Below, one piece after another: positions 31,648 to 43,001 of a stretch of DNA of 64,000 nt. The translations under genes were made by a program, and so were the position numbers. Source of the stretch: Ostrinia nubilalis (Eukaryota > Arthropoda > Insecta > Lepidoptera > Crambidae); the NCBI RefSeq assembly GCF_963855985.1, contig NC_087104.1, forward strand, positions 3,286,001 to 3,350,000, in the 5' to 3' direction. Below the pieces are notes generated by a model. That model ran no database searches, had not been told where the DNA came from, and was given only the letters and a program-made list of their open reading frames with translations. Position 1 is the first letter of the stretch; each line of letters begins with the position of its first letter.

Positions 31648-34600
31648 CTAGGTTTCTGTACATTTTATATTAATGCGATTTGACCGTGCGGATACGAACA
31701 AAGAACGCAAAGCACACGTGACTGATTGCCTTATCACGACCACTTACAGATTGTCTTGACATACCCACAGACCGCATCCAGAATGCAGAACATTAAAACC
31801 TCTAAATGCCTTTAATTTAATATTATGTCATTGTTATTGAAGGTGGGCCCACGCTTCATATTTTATGAGAAGAGCTATCATTATCCTGTCTTTGCATTTT
31901 TTTAAAACTTGATAATGATTGATTGATTTGGAAATAATATGTTTCATAAAACAACAAAATAAATTTTAAACTAATTTGCATATTTATAATATTTCAGATG
32001 ATAAAAACATTTGCCATCAAGATGCACAGGCAGAAATATTAGTCCACAGTTATAAAAGACCTAAGAAAAACATTGAAATGAAAGGTAAGATAAAACATAC
32101 CTAATTTAAAAAACTAAGTAAAATTGCTGATTAATTAACCAATATTCAATTCAATTTGCTTTAATGTTGTTTTTTTTACTAATGGAAATGTTTTTATTAC
32201 AGACACTTCATCAACATTTACAATTAAAGAGAAGAGGCTTTGGCGACAGTTACAAAATGCAAAAAAAAACAATAAGGAATATAGCGAAGTCAAGAGTGAA
32301 TTTAGACAAGTTAGATTCGGAAGTGCTGACATCGTTAGTAAAGGATGTAGTGCAGAATAACAAAAAGAAGTCACAAGGAAAAAGGTGGACTTTAGCCAAC
32401 AAAATATATGCTTTGGCTATATTTAAACGGTCACCTAAAGCATACCGCTATATGCAAAAGCTGTTTACGCTACCAAGCACTAAAACGCTCCAAAGGATCT
32501 TAAAAAATATACCAATGGAGCCTGGTATAAATAAAAATATAATTGATATGTTAGAGGCAAAAGCATCAAGTATGCCAAAGGAAAATAAATATTGCTCGTT
32601 AATATTTGACGAGATGGCGTTAAAGAAACGGATAATTTATAACGAAATTGCTGATAAAGTGGATGGCTACGTGGATTATGGAGAGGGCGAGAACATGGGA
32701 CGAGAAAAGAAAATTGCAGACCATGCGTTAGTGTTTATGATACAGGGTGCTAAACATAAATACAAGCAATATATTGCGCACTATTTTGTGGAAGGCACAA
32801 TATCAACAGCAAAACTGGCAAAAATTATATCGGACATCATCAAAAAATTAAAAGAAATCCGATTTATGGTTCTAACAACAGTTTGTGATCAGGGATCTAC
32901 AAATATAGGAGCTCTTAACATGTTAAAAAGAAACTGTGGACAAGGCATAGATAGCAACTTTTTCTCTGTAAATAATGACAAAATTTTTATAATCTATGAC
33001 ATCCCTCACTTGTTCAAATCATTACGAAACAATTTCTTTAAAAGTGGAAATATGTCTTTCGATGGAAAAATTGCACAATGGAGGCATTTGGTAGTTGCAG
33101 AAGAACACAACAGAAATTTTTTAAATTTTAAAAAACTGAATAGTACCATTGTAAATCCAACATTCAAAACTAAGATGAGGGTGAAGTATGCTGCGCATGC
33201 TCTGAGTAATACCGTGGCAGCTATTTTAAAAATGATGGCATGGAAAGAAGTTTCTGATTGCAATGATACAGCATTTGTGATTGAACAGTTAGATAAACTA
33301 TTTGATTGTACAAATGGTCCATCATCTTTAAATGACGTAAAGAAAGGGATCCGGGAAAATGTTTCCACATCAAGTAATCACATTGAGTCTTGGACCTTTT
33401 ATACTGATAAGTTAAAAACCATAAAATTTATAACAGCAGAAAACACGATACTAAAAAATGTTAAATGCGTAAAGGGATATCAAATATCTATCAAATCCTT
33501 AAACGATATTTGGGAAAAGTTAAAGAATGAAGGGTTTAAATATATGAACCTTAGACAGTTTAACCAAGACTCTCTGGAAAACTTATTTGGAATCATTAGG
33601 CAACACAGTGTAACCAATAGAAATCCCACTATCACGCACTTTACTGCAGCGCTTAAAACAAGCATGGTTACTGGGCTGAAAGTGCCTCATAGCAGAAGTG
33701 CTAATTGTGAAGCAGACAACAATAAACATATGCTGGAATATAAAGACATTTTAAAAACTAATTTAAAAACAACAGAAATAAAAATTAATGTTCAAGATTC
33801 CACAGACACTGAATTTTATCCTGTGTTGTCTATCCCGGACCCTGAAAACTTAGAACAGCCCATTGAAAATTTGTGTAGCCTTGAAAACCAACCAGTAGTA
33901 TATGTAAGCGGGTATTTAGCTGCCAAACTATTACAGAACAGTTCTTGTTTAATTTGTGAAGAGTGTTTGAGCGTGAAAACTCCTGTTGACAATGATTTGT
34001 ATGCATATATATCTCTTCGCGAATGGTGGCATGATAAAAAAAGTCTCGTTTATCCAACAATTCAATTATGTACCACCGTAAATGAAGCTAAACAATTTTA
34101 TCATGACCATATTGCCGACCAGATATATATGGAAAATGTTGGAAAATTCATTTTCTTAATGTTGAGTACAAATTGTAATTTTAGTTGGTTTAAATGTCAA
34201 CAACATAATAAAGAAATTTATGATAAGATGTTTAAAATATTAAGTTACCTTTTTCTAAGAAAAAGTTGTAAAATCATTAATGACAGCTTCATAAAAAGTG
34301 AAAACAATTTTGCTGACAAAAGTAAAAAAGCACAGCAACAAAGCATTGAAAAGTAATCTTAGGGCTGAGGTTCGATCAGCTGATAAGAAAATTAAAGATG
34401 TTTATAAATAAAAATCCTATTTTTTCTTAGAAAAAGTTGTGAAAATAAAAGTTTACAAAATTATCATTTCTGTACTTTGTTATAATTTTCAATAATTCCT
34501 CATGCCTACAACTGCTATGTCATGTTCAATACTTATTGTAATATACCTATTTTATTTCGAAATAAATAATTTACGTTACAAAACTTCGTTTTACTTACAC

Positions 34601-35467
34601 ATAGTATAAAATAAAAATAGTAATCATTTAAATATTGAAGGTTCCTATACTAGATATCGATATGCAATTACAACCCTAGCAAAGTATCGATAATCGATAA
34701 GTTATTACGAACGTCACTAATACTGTCAGAAAATAAGGCATTATGTTGGTAGCTCCGCCTGTAGTTTGTGCGGTTGGTAAAGATTTGCGGGTCGTTCTCT
34801 AAAATGCATATGTGTGCGTGAGCCAGTGGGTAGACACTTCTCATACAAAAACTAGTCTCTATATGTAGCAATTGATATACAACCTTATCCCTTAAGTAAT
34901 AAAGTGCATTTTGGATTGATTTCACTATAGCAGGGGAACCCGCGGATCAATACCACCATACTAAAAATAATTGTTAGTGTCCTTATGTTGGTAGTATTGT
35001 TAGTTTGACAAATGAAAAAAAATGTCTGTCAATTGAGTTTGAGTTTTAAACCGGCGAATTGATTCGTGTGAAGTTATTTTCTCAGATTTGGTGCAATATT
35101 ACTGTAAATAAACTTTTCTGTCGTTTACGTTGAGTTGATTTAGTTCCTCCGTATCGGGCGTGATAAAGTTTGCTGTTCAGTGTTATGTTTTTTGTGAGAT
35201 AGAGACTCTTTTAAATAAGCTGTGTTTCAACTTCTACAGAAGTTTAAACTCTTATTTACTTTTCTGTTTAATGGGTATGTTATCTACTTACTTGAAATAT
35301 TAGATCTATTACAAATCTATTTTTCATTAAAAACAACCCTATGTGATGAAAATGTAAATGTACTTTCAAAACTGGTAAATGCATGAACCAGGGCATTGAC
35401 ACTGGTTGGAGAGAAATTATAGGCTTTGTTTAATTAATACCTATTTCATTTTAGGCTTCTACTGATA

Positions 35468-38400
35468 ATGGAGAGTAGAAACAACAAGAAGTGCGTTATT
35501 TGTAATAAGAGGCGAAGTCGTGGTGGATCACCCTTACTTTTGAGTAGGTTTCCTCTGGATTCTGACCGGTAAGTTTCTAAAAACACTCATTTATTACAAG
35601 ATAATTTTACTGATTGTGTAAACTTAAAGGCTGGGATTAATATTTTTAATCATACAGTAAATAACCATAACCAATTTTTAATTTCAGTATTTTGTTTCGT
35701 ACTCTGTAAATGAATTGCATAACAATACTAGAAGAAATTAGTTGATGAATAAATTTCAGTTTGTTATTCTTTTTCTTTTCTAATAGGTATTTCTTATTTC
35801 AGTTGTCGAATGTGGGTTAAAAATGCTGGCATAGAAGACTTAGCATATTATGTACCTATTGAAAAGTTACACCAACTGAAGTTTGTTTGTGGTGGGCACT
35901 TCACTACTGAATCCTTCAATGCCAAAGGAACTCGGCTGAAGAACTCAGCTATTCCAACACTGGAATTGAGCAATCCCATCTTGCCAGATGAAGTTTTGAC
36001 AGAGTTTCCTCTTCATGTAAAAGACTCCAATAAAGAAAACCTCAAGACAGGTATGACGATGACTTCAATTATTTTTTTTAAATTTAATTTACTATCTATC
36101 AATTTTTCTGAATTATTTAGATGTCTTAATTAATTTTCTTTGGTTTCCAAAACAAACCAACCGAATGCAATTTAACAAGGTTCTTTCGTTGTAACCACAA
36201 ACATGTGTGTTGTATGCTTATCAATAAATAATATATAATTTCAATTATTAATTATATCTATACTTTGTTACAGTTCTTTATGATCATTCATATTGCATTC
36301 CAAAGAAGTCAAATCCAGTTGAACGAGGTATGTTTATCTAAAATTATACTAATAATATAAAAAGGAAATATTTAATTGTTTGTTTGTATTTGATCGGCTC
36401 CGTAACTCGAAGCCAAGATAGCCTAAAGTGCGGGTTAGAACCCCACAGCTTGAATATTGTAGTAAACCCACTCGTAACACAATTTAGCTTAGAATGTGTG
36501 TTGAGTTAGAGGGACTTTAGTAATTTGTGTAATACAAATTCTTCAAAAAAAGTACCGGACCAATTTGAAAAATTTTAGGCAATCTACATTAATTAGCCAG
36601 GTCAGCTAGTTTAATAATATTTATAAGCTAGTAATTTTTAATGTGAGCAAGACATGTACTAGACTGATTGTACCCTAAAGTTGGGTAAGAACATGACATT
36701 TTATTACCCAATTCACATTTCATTATCTGCTTTCAGTTCCCCTTACAACTACAACCAAACAACTAAATTCAACATGTTTGGGAGCTGTGGATATACCAGA
36801 TTCTGGTATTTCTGCGAAAACAACTTTTGAACCTCTTCCTTCTACTTCCAATGCACCAGAACATATGACCTATAAACCTATTACTCATGGTAAGTGTACA
36901 AACTAATTATTTACCTTCTAAAATATGCCTTCCCTCAAACTAAAGAATGCCACCCTGGATGCGTTCTGCAGTCTGCAGTCAGGTCAAAATGAACTTATAT
37001 GTACAACATTCTAGGTTTCTGTACATTTTATATTAATGCGATTTGACCGTGCGGATACGAACAAAGAACGCAAAGCACACGTGACTGATTGCCTTATCAC
37101 GACCACTTACAGATTGTCTTGACATACCCGCAGACCGCATCCAGAATGCAGAACATTAAAACCTCTAAATGCCTTTAATTTAATATTATGTCATTGTTAT
37201 TGAAGGTGGGCCCACGCTTCATATTTTATGAGAAGAGCTATCATTATCCTGTCTTTGCATTTTTTTAAAACTTGATAATGATTGATTGATTTGGAAATAA
37301 TATGTTTCATAAAACAACAAAATTTTTAAACTTATTTGCATATTTATAATATTTCAGATGATAAAAACATTTGCCATCAAGATGCACAGGCAGAAATATT
37401 AGTCCACAGTTATAAAAGACCTAAGAAAAACATTGAAAAGAAAGGTAAGATAAAACATACCTAATTTAAAAAACTAAGTAAAATTGCTGATTAATTAACC
37501 AATATTCAATTCAATTTGCTTTAATGTTGTTTTTTTTACTAATGGAAATGTTTTTATTACAGACACTTCATCAACATTTACAATTAAAGAGAAGAGGCTT
37601 TGGCGACAGTTACAAAATGCAAAAAAAACAATAAGGAATATAGCGAAGTCAAGAGTGAATTTAGACAAGTTAGATTCGGAAGTGCTGACATCGTTAGTAA
37701 AGGATGTAGTGCAGAATAACAAAAAAAAGTCACAAGGAAAAAGGTGGACTTTAGCCAACAAAATATATGCTTTGGCTATATTTAAACGGTCCCCTAAAGC
37801 ATACCGCTATATGCAAAAGCTGTTTACGCTACCAAGCACTAAAACGCTCCAAAGGATTTTAAAAAATATACCAATGGAGCCTGGTATAAATAAAAATATA
37901 ATTGATATGTTAGAGGCAAAAGCATCAAGTATGCCAAAGGAAAATAAATATTGCTCGTTAATATTTGACGAGATGGCGTTAAAGAAACGGATAATTTATA
38001 ACGAAATTGCTGATAAAGTGGATGGCTACGTGGATTATGGAGAGGGCGAGAACATGGGACGAGAAAAGAAAATTGCAGACCATGCGTTAGTGTTTATGAT
38101 ACAGGGTGCTAAACATAAATACAAACAATATATTGCGCACTATTTTGTGGAAGGCACAATATCAACAGCAAAACTGGCAAAAATTATATCGGACATCATC
38201 AAAAAATTAAAAGAAATCGGATTTATGGTTCTAACAACAGTTTGTGATCAGGGATCTACAAATATAGGAGCTCTTAACATGTTAAAAAGAAACTGTGGAC
38301 AAGGCATAGATAGCAACTTTTTCTCTGTAAATAATGACAAAATTTTTATAATCTATGACATCCCTCACTTGTTCAAATCATTACGAAACAATTTCTTTAA

Positions 38401-39715
38401 AAGTGGAAATATGTCTTTCGATGGAAAAATTGCACAATGGAGGCATTTGGTAGTTGCAGAAGAACACAACAGAAATTTTTTAAATTTTAAAAAACTGAAT
38501 AGTACCATTGTAAATCCAACATTCAAAACTAAGATGAGGGTGAAGTATGCTGCGCATGCTCTGAGTAATACCGTGGCAGCTATTTTAAAAATGATGGCAT
38601 GGAAAGAAGTTTCTGATTGCAATGATACAGCATTTGTGATTGAACAGTTAGATAAACTATTTGATTGTACAAATGGTCCATCATCTTTAAATGACGTAAA
38701 GAAAGGGATCCGGGAAAATGTTTCCACATCAAGTAATCACATTGAGTCTTGGACCTTTTATACTGATAAGTTAAAAACCATAAAATTTATAACAGCAGAA
38801 AACACGATACTAAAAAATGTTAAATGCGTAAAGGGATATCAAATATCTATCAAATCCTTAAACGATATTTGGGAAAAGTTAAAGAATGAAGGGTTTAAAT
38901 ATATGAACCTTAGACAGTTTAACCAAGACTCTCTGGAAAACTTATTTGGAATCATTAGGCAACACAGTGTAACCAATAGAAATCCCACTATCACGCACTT
39001 TACTGCAGCGCTTAAAACAAGCATGGTTACTGGGCTGAAAGTGCCTCATAGCAGAAGTGCTAATTGTGAAGCAGACAACAATAAACATATGCTGGAATAT
39101 AAAGACATTTTAAAAACTAATTTAAAAACAACAGAAATAAAAATTAATGTTCAAGATTCCACAGACACTGAATTTTATCCTGTGTTGTCTATCCCGGACC
39201 CTGAAAACTTAGAACAGCCCATTGAAAATTTGTGTAGCCTTGAAAACCAACCAGTAGTATATGTAAGCGGGTATTTAGCTGCCAAACTATTACAGAACAG
39301 TTCTTGTTTAATTTGTGAAGAGTGTTTGAGCGTGAAAACTCCTGTTGACAATGATTTGTATGCATATATATCTCTTCGCGAATGGTGGCATGATAAAAAA
39401 AGTCTCGTTTATCCAACAATTCAATTATGTACCACCGTAAATGAAGCTAAACAATTTTATCATGACCATATTGCTGACCAGATATATATGGAAAATGTTG
39501 GAAAATTCATTTTCTTAATGTTGAGTACAAATTGTAATTTTAGTTGGTTTAAATGTCAACAACATAATAAAGAAATTTATGATAAGATGTTTAAAATATT
39601 AAGTTACCTTTTTCTAAGAAAAAGTTGTAAAATCATTAATGACAGCTTCATAAAAAGTGAAAACAATTTTGCTGACAAAAGTAAAAAAGCACAGCAACAA
39701 AGCATTGAAAAGTAA
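35468..39715 (+). CDS. P-element transposase with THAP domain, intact (931 aa)
   Basis: Exons 35468-35568, 35803-36050, 36274-36327, 36737-36889, 37358-37444 and 37563-39715 join in one open frame (2796 nt including the stop) with canonical junctions. The N-terminus is a C2CH THAP finger: C9 and C12 (KKCVICNKRR), W38, C63 and H66 (KFVCGGHF). The catalytic region shows SLIFDEMALKK, TTVCDQGSTNIG, DIPHLFKSLRNNF and NQDSLENLFGIIRQ, the acidic positions expected for the RNase H-like core of P/THAP9 transposases. Length is close to vertebrate THAP9. Binds element ends and cuts and pastes DNA in the nucleus (family knowledge). Confidence 0.92.
36397..36597 (+). repeat. tRNA-type SINE remnant in P-element intron 3 (copy B)
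   Basis: Counterpart of 22360-22560; shows the SINE is part of the P element as it transposes. Confidence 0.65.
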
Positions 39716-40239
39716 TCTTAGGGCTGAGGTTCGATCAGCTGATAAGAAAATTAAAGATGTTTATAAATAAAAATCCTATTTTTTTCTTAGAAAAAGTTGT
39801 GAAAATAAAAGTTTACAAAATTATCATTTCTGTACTTTGTTATAATTTTCAATAATTCCTCATGCCTACAACTGCTATGTCATGTTCAATACTTATTGTA
39901 ATATACCTATTTTATTTCGAAATAAATAATTTACGTTACAAAACTTCGTTTTACTTACACATAGTATAAAATAAAAATAGTAATCATTAAAATATTGGAG
40001 GTTCCTATACTAGATATCGATATGCAATTACAACCCTAGCAAAGTATCGATAATCGATAAGTTATTACGAACGTCACTAATACTGTCAGAAAATAAGGCA
40101 TTATGTTGGTAGCTCCGCCTGTAGTTTGTGCGGTTGGTAAAGATTTGCGGGTCGTTCTCTAAAATGCATATGTGTGCGTGAGCTCAAAAAATATCTATGG
40201 AGTGCCGTCTCTTACTCTTTTATGCTCTTTGGCGTGAGC

Positions 40240-40310
40240 TCAAAAAATATCTATGGAGTGCCGTCTCTTACTCTTTTATGCTCTTTGGCTGTCACCATTT
40301 ATGCTCTTTG
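40240..40310 (+). repeat. 3' terminus of P element A cut off by the insertion of B
   Basis: Together with the duplicated GCGTGAGC at 40232-40239, the first 48 bp repeat the end of B (about 40176-40231), giving a 56-bp direct repeat. The last 23 bp, GCTGTCACC plus ATTTATGCTCTTTG, exist only here, before the outer duplication GTCAAGTC. Confidence 0.85.
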
Positions 40311-40318
40311 GTCAAGTC

Positions 40319-40389
40319 TTGCAGCTGATCATTTTTTTTACTGAATTTTAGAATTTCAGGTTACTTTTCTGATTACCTATTAAGTTTAA
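40319..40389 (+). promoter_or_regulatory. Remaining proximal upstream sequence of TATDN1
   Basis: Only 71 bp of host DNA separate the P-element end from the ATG at 40390. The 5' UTR and core promoter must therefore lie here, inside the P element, or across it. Confidence 0.5.
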
Positions 40390-42197
40390 ATGAACAGAAT
40401 GTCGTCCTTAAGAAAATACATCGGTAAGATAATACTTCTATAATGATGCCCATAGGCTCTTCTCTAATGATTAACTAATCCATTACGTCTTTTTAGATAT
40501 TGGGGCTAACCTCACTGATGAAATGTATCAAGGTGTTTACCATGGATCCAAGAAGCACCAACCAGATTTGGAGAAAGTGCTAGCTCGTAGTTGGGCTAAT
40601 GGGATGGATAAAATGATTATAACCGGCGGAAGCGTGACAGACAGCAAAAAAGCCATTGATCTCTCCCGAACAGATTGTAAGTGAATCTACCTACATTGCA
40701 CTGATTTCTACCGATCATAGTAAAGTAATTAAGTGTTTATTCGGTCAGAGGGTCCATGCAACTGTAATAAATCGTTATGCTTTTTTTAGCAAGGCTGTTT
40801 GCTACAGTGGGTTGTCATCCAACCAGATGTACTGAGTTTGTGGCTGACCCAGAGTCCTACCTCAACGACTTGAGGCGACTTGTAACAGACAACAAAGACA
40901 AGGTTGTGGCCATCGGAGAGTGTGGGCTGGACTATGAAAGACTGCACTTTTGTGAAAAAGATGTGCAACTAAAGTGAGTAAGTAACTATGATTCAAGTTG
41001 TATAGAGTTGAAACCAGTTTTCGCTCATGGTATCCAATCAGAGGGCATCAAATGGCAGATAAATCATTATTACATACAATTAATAAAAAGGTTGCCTTCC
41101 AAAAGTGAAGGTGGGTAGGTACAAAAAATTATACTAAAAGCCATACAGCTGATAGAGCCCACTTTTTTGATAGATTTAAATTTCAGCACTCGCTAAACTC
41201 AAGTCTTCTATTTTCAGATACTTTGAAATCCAATTGCAGTTGAGCCGTGAGTTCAACTTACCATTGTTCCTTCATTGCCGTGCCGCTGCTGATGATTTGG
41301 TGGAAATCTTGAGTAGGAATAAGGATAATGTTGTGGGTGGTGTGGTGCACTCATTTGACGGACCTGAGGAAGCCCTAAACAAGATTCTTGCAATGGGAAT
41401 GTACATAGGTATCAATGGATGGTATGTTTGTTCATGTAATTTTGAAACACAGTTATCTAAGTGCCAAGTACCATTTTAAAAGGTTTACCAGCACCATCTT
41501 ACTTTAACTTTTCCAAACGTCAAGTCTGTCAAACTCCATGCAAAGACCACCGGTTATGATTATAGTTACAGTTAAATTAAGGTGATGCAACTCAGCTTTA
41601 GTGTGGCTTGATCTTGCCTTGCCATATTTTATGGTCTACATTTAATATTGCTATATGTTTTGTAACAGCTGAATAAAAATCTTAAAATGCCTCCAACCTA
41701 ATGATTTTCCTCATCCTATTATTTTATACAAGACTTATTATAGTAAGCTATTATTTTCAGTTCACTCAGAACAGAAGAAAATCTGGAAGTAGCATTAAAA
41801 ATTCCAAGAGATAGACTGATGATAGAGACCGACTGCCCTTGGTGTGAAGTGAAACAAACCCACCCTGGTTTCAAGCATGTGGCTACAAAATTTCCATCGG
41901 TGAAGAAAGAAAAATACTCAGTGGACTCAAAAAATCAAGTGAAAGGAAGAAATGAACCAGTGAACATAGTGTAATGTATTTTAAACAATGTTATTAGGCG
42001 TCAATAAAAAATCAACTATGGATAACCCCATGGGTGAAATGCAATGTAACTATGTAAAAATGTCTAATTTAGAATAATGTTTTTGTTTCAGACATGTCCT
42101 GGAGATCTTGGCTGCTCTCAGGAAGGAGAATATTGATGAATTAGCAAATGCTATTTATGAAAATACTAATAGATTATTCTTTTCTAATAATAAATAA
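40390..42197 (+). CDS. TATDN1: TatD-family deoxyribonuclease TATDN1 (305 aa)
   Basis: Exons 40390-40423, 40497-40676, 40790-40973, 41218-41421, 41761-41970 and 42092-42197 give 918 nt in one frame. Metal-binding and catalytic landmarks of the TatD TIM barrel are all present: [10 protein letters not shown] at the start, TVGCHPTRC (His), [10 protein letters not shown] (Glu), PLFLHCRA (His), GVVHSFDG (His) and [11 protein letters not shown] (Asp). Length matches animal TATDN1 (just under 300 aa). It acts as a metal-dependent 3'-5' DNase in DNA turnover and apoptotic DNA degradation (family knowledge). The ATG is the first in-frame one; a second Met follows at codon 4. AATAAATAAA overlaps the stop and probably serves as the polyadenylation signal. 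Confidence 0.93.
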
Positions 42198-42209
42198 ATA
42201 TTGTTTATC

Positions 42210-42293
42210 AATTTGTTTAATTTCCTGAAATTAAACAAATTAATTCCCCATTTAAGTTTTAAAGTCCTGACTTTAAAACTTAAATGGGGAATT
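42210..42293. repeat. Two adjacent perfect hairpins with identical CCTG loops
   Basis: Stem 1 has 14-bp arms (42210-42223 and 42228-42241). Stem 2 has 24-bp arms (42242-42265 and 42270-42293). Both loops are CCTG and both stems are bounded by AATT. They start 13 bp after the TATDN1 stop, so they fall in or just after its 3' UTR. Confidence 0.85.
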
Positions 42294-43001
42294 GAAAATG
42301 AAACATAACAAATTCGAATTTATATCGTATATTTAAAAACACACAATCATTCATCAACACAAATAAATATACTACAAAAAAACTTACAGCTCTACACTCT
42401 TGTAACTCTAAAACAATTTCATAGATGATTTCTGTTATTAGAAGCTATATTATGATAACCAAAAGGTAACTTGGTGTAAAAGTAAAATTCAAGACATAAA
42501 TGCATCGTTAGGAATGTGTTTTCGAAATACTGATCATTTTAATTTAAATGTCATGGACGTAAGTTTAAAAATATATTAAATTTTGTTCCTTTGATGATAT
42601 GATTAATTTATTGCATTAATGACATATGAATAAGATCAACAATATTTAAAAACTATAGATCTTTCGTTGCAACTACTAAATGAGAATTATTGTACTCATT
42701 TAAAAATAAGATTCTCGTAAACAGCGAAAATATTTCTTTTGGGGTTGTGCAAATGGAGGATTGATTGTTAAAACATTAAAAATTAATATTAAAAATTTGT
42801 GCTATGAACTTAAACCATTACTACAAATATTCTGAAATACAATGTAGAATGGGGTTTTGTTACTAAAATAGTGATAAGTAACATAAATATTGCTTTTGGT
42901 ATACTAAAATATTGACTGTCACAAACATTTTGACGAAGAAATTGGCAATTCTCCATTTGCAGTGTTAAATGATATCAGATAAATGACGGAAGGTGCCCCC
43001 T
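42294..43001. other. Convergent 3' region of TATDN1 and TMEM214
   Basis: AT-rich, no frame of note. Both 3' UTRs presumably share it. Confidence 0.5.

Larger units (their letters stand above)
21436..34356 (+). pseudogene. P-element THAP transposase A, frameshifted in the last exon
   Basis: Exons 21436-21536, 21771-22015, 22237-22290, 22700-22852, 31998-32084 and 32203-34356 follow GT..AG junctions and correspond one to one with copy B. The BEL/Pao element sits in the intron between exons 4 and 5. Exon 6 has nine A residues at 32261-32269 where copy B has eight, so translation through the spliced frame shifts after about 20 codons of exon 6; the long 32164-34356 frame is entered from the intron and is not a true start. 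The rest is intact and differs from B at only a few residues. The protein would otherwise have an N-terminal THAP zinc finger and an RNase H-like transposase core. Confidence 0.87.
34824..40231 (+). mobile_element. P element B (inner), 5408 bp, intact
   Basis: Inserted in the 3' terminal region of P element A: GCGTGAGC lies immediately before (34816-34823) and after (40232-40239), and the sequence after the second copy continues the interrupted end of A. Begins CAGTGGGTAGACACTTC, ends TTTATGCTCTTTG. A's own 3' end has an extra 23 bp that repeats TTTATGCTCTTTG once more. Nearly identical to A over its length. Confidence 0.92.
20792..40310 (+). mobile_element. P element A (outer), split by a BEL/Pao insertion and a second P element
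   Basis: Flanked by the 8-bp duplication GTCAAGTC (20784-20791 and 40311-40318). Begins CAGTGGGTAGACACTTC and ends TTTATGCTCTTTG. Subtracting the BEL/Pao element with its duplication and P element B with its duplication leaves about 5.43 kb, matching the 5408 bp of copy B. Near the ends there is an imperfect subterminal inverted repeat: GGGAACCCGCGGATCAATAC at about 20903, versus a complementary version around 34773-34798. Encodes a THAP-type transposase gene in six exons. It lies 71 bp before the TATDN1 ATG. Confidence 0.9.

Noticed and set aside
32164..34356. 730-codon frame read as a complete transposase starting at 32164
   Set aside because: Its first 13 codons lie in intron 5, before the acceptor at 32201-32202. 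By exon phase the correct frame enters differently and is shifted by the extra A.
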